A stretch of 64,000 bases of DNA, from positions 32,130,005-32,194,004 of the forward strand of contig OZ029917.1 of assembly GCA_964023275.1 (NCBI GenBank). Direction: 5' to 3'. How positions within the stretch are numbered: the stretch's first letter is position 1; each line of letters begins with the position of its first letter. This DNA comes from Norana najaformis (taxonomy: Eukaryota; Annelida; Clitellata; Crassiclitellata; Hormogastridae). The notes beneath the pieces are model-generated. The model did not search any database. It was not told where the DNA came from and saw nothing but the letters and a program-made list of their open reading frames with translations. A program made the position numbers and the translations under genes. This document shows, in pieces, positions 53,401 to 56,400 of this stretch.

Positions 53401-56400
53401 AGATTTTCTTCGGCTCAACTGGTGCCAGCGTGGCAAAGGAGTAAGAGTATCCAATCATCAGTAAAACCATTTCGTTATGGTGCTGGGGGCAACTTAAATG
53501 ATGCTGTGAATGAGGAGGAGGTGGCTAAACAACTGCAGGTGATTGATTTTATTCAGTCTATCAATAATTTTTAATAAGTAAGCAGACTGTTTGCATACAG
53601 CAAGTGCACATGCACTATATAGTACTTTATGATCAGTACTATTCTAACACAATTTAATAACTTAAAAGTGAGTCGTATTTATAGACACAGGAAAAACCAT
53701 GTATCGACTTGTGTTCTTTGTTCACAGTTCGTATGGGTGTATTGTTGATGTATTCATTTTGTAGGTGAATTACCTAGAGGTACTTGTGTACTATTTCACA
53801 AGTACCTCTAGGTAATTCACCTACAAAATGAATACATCAACAATACACCCATACGAACTGTGAACAAAGAACACAAGTCGATACATGGTTTTTCCTGTGT
53901 CAGTTCTAATAAAATAAAAATACATATTTTTAAACAATTTTAAAAATGTAAGGACTCAAGGATTTATTGCCACTTTTTGTTTGCATTTTAGGATGTATCA
54001 GATGTGACAGGAAGTGATATTCTGTCTGTTGCTGGTTTCCCAGCTGCATCCAAGCGTAACATCAGCCCATCTTCAACAACTGTACTGCCGAAGTTTTCTC
54101 CAACTAATGACCCTACTCTTTCCTGTCCTGTTACTGATGACTGTAAGGCATATGGAGATTGGTCTATTATCAGTCCTTCTGTGACAGTAACAGACAGTGC
54201 TAACCTCCAACAAAAGGACACATCACATCGCTTGCTAAGTGCCACTTTGCACTTCGATGAAGTGGTGCCAAGAATGTCAAAAGCTGATGATATTGCTAGG
54301 TTTTCTGAATTAGACCATATTAGAGCTAAAAGTGACCACTTTGGGTTCAATACGAGTGACCTAAATGACAACATAGAGGTAAGAAATGCTTTCTTAACTG
54401 TAATGTGTATGTAGTGCATTTTTATTTTATTGCATATAATTTATTTTACTATTTTGCACTCTCTTGCTAGTTATTTTTAGTTTATTGAATGGTTGTAGAA
54501 ATTACAAAAGATGCCTGTGCATAACTTTCAAGTAGTATATTCTTGTTTAAATGGCAGTTCAATCAATTATTATTAAAACTTGGTGTAACAATGCAAGCTG
54601 GTTAAGGCAGAGTTACGTAACTAAGTTGATAGTGGATAAACTTGGCAGTTTTTTAAACACAGACTATATTTTTGCATGTGTTACTTAATCATCATTGAAA
54701 ATGCAGTCTGGTTTTTGGCCATTTTCTTGGTTTAGCACCACTTAAAATCATCTGCAGCACTTGAATGTATGTATGCATGTGTACATGTGTGCATGTACCC
54801 AAGCATTTCTGTAGCACTTTTAAGAACCTCACAGAAGTGTTCACTGGCCTAACTGATGTCATAATTCTGATGTTTGTGTAACTCATGAAATTCTCCACGT
54901 GGACGTGGAGCTCAATCAGCAAATTAAAACATTTACTGCCATATGCTTCCTTTATGATTTCTTTGTCAATGAACTGAGGTTTACATTTGCACTAAAGCTT
55001 TTAGGTAGTGCATACCATTGCAAAACAGATATTGACGGTTACTGCAAAAATCAAAATTGTTTTCATTTGGTTGAATTGTTGAGGGATGACATGGTGGCTG
55101 TCTTTCAGCTTTACATCTGAGATTTCAAAGTGAAATTGCCAGATTTTTGTCAGCAGTGTGAATTTTAAGGAAGGTTTGTCCTGTTGTTGGATTCCTGGTG
55201 CTGTTTTTCCTCTTCAGCTCAAAGATCCTTCAAGCCTGGATCACTTGTCCACAGACTATCTTTGGTCAAGCGATTTAAGAAAGAACTGCTCTTATATTAA
55301 AGATTTTGTTGTAATGCAGCTGTGCTGCCAAATTCTTCTAAAAAAGAAACTGGCTATTGACTATGTCTGTGTTAGCTTATCTGAAATTAAAAAATTAACT
55401 AAAAATGAAATGATTCTAATTTTACAGATGGGATTACAGGAAATGCCGAATAGCCTGGCATCAAAGAAACCAGGTAAGTTGTTCAGGAAGACTTTCATAG
55501 TAGCAGATTAGGTTTCAGGTTATGCAGGAAGAAAGTGGCTTTGGAGTGATTGTGCATAAAAGTGCACGACCTTCACAACAATGTGCCATGTATGATCAGG
55601 AGGACAGTAGTTAGGAGAGACAAAGATGCAATGCTCAGGTTGTACAAATCGCTGGTGAGGCCACAATCAGAATACTGCATCCAGGTATAAAACACATACC
55701 TGAAAGAAGACATAGAACAAATAGGAGAAATGCAGAGGAGAATCAGCAAAAGATTTGGGGTTATAACCCAATCTAAAGAAAGGTTGGAATGGTGTGGATA
55801 ACAATTTGGGAAAGAAGAAGAAGAAGAAGGAGTAGAGGAGAATTTACGGAAACTTATAGATTATCGCTTGGAAAGGAGATTCTTAGAATTAGCACCGAAC
55901 AGATTGATCCGAAAGCCACTGATATTTAACCCTTAACTGACGAGAGAAATTTTTCTGCCTAGGCCCTGACGACGAGCGATTTTTACCGGAAAACGCCTAT
56001 TAATTAAATAGTTTTCAACTTGTTGTATCTCAGTCAGTTCTTGACCTACAGACATGAGGTTACCATCAATCTTTAGCATTTTATCTCCTCTTCCCATCCA
56101 TTCGTCTAGTTTTTGATACAAAAAATTTTTGGGTACCCAAAGTTGCCCCAAACCGTACCCCACCCCATGTTTAAAACTTTTTCCATGTTCAGGCTCCTAT
56201 GGAAAATAAATTTCAGTGACAACATATGTAGTGTCAGCACAAAAATCGTGCAGAAATCAATACCAGACAAAACCTCACAAGAATTTTGAAAATATTTTCA
56301 TAAATGAAGGAGATACAGTATTTTTAATATGTAAGATGAAGTCGTACAATTTGAAGGAAATATAAGAAAACACCTGAAAAGTAAGAAATGTCTAACTTAT

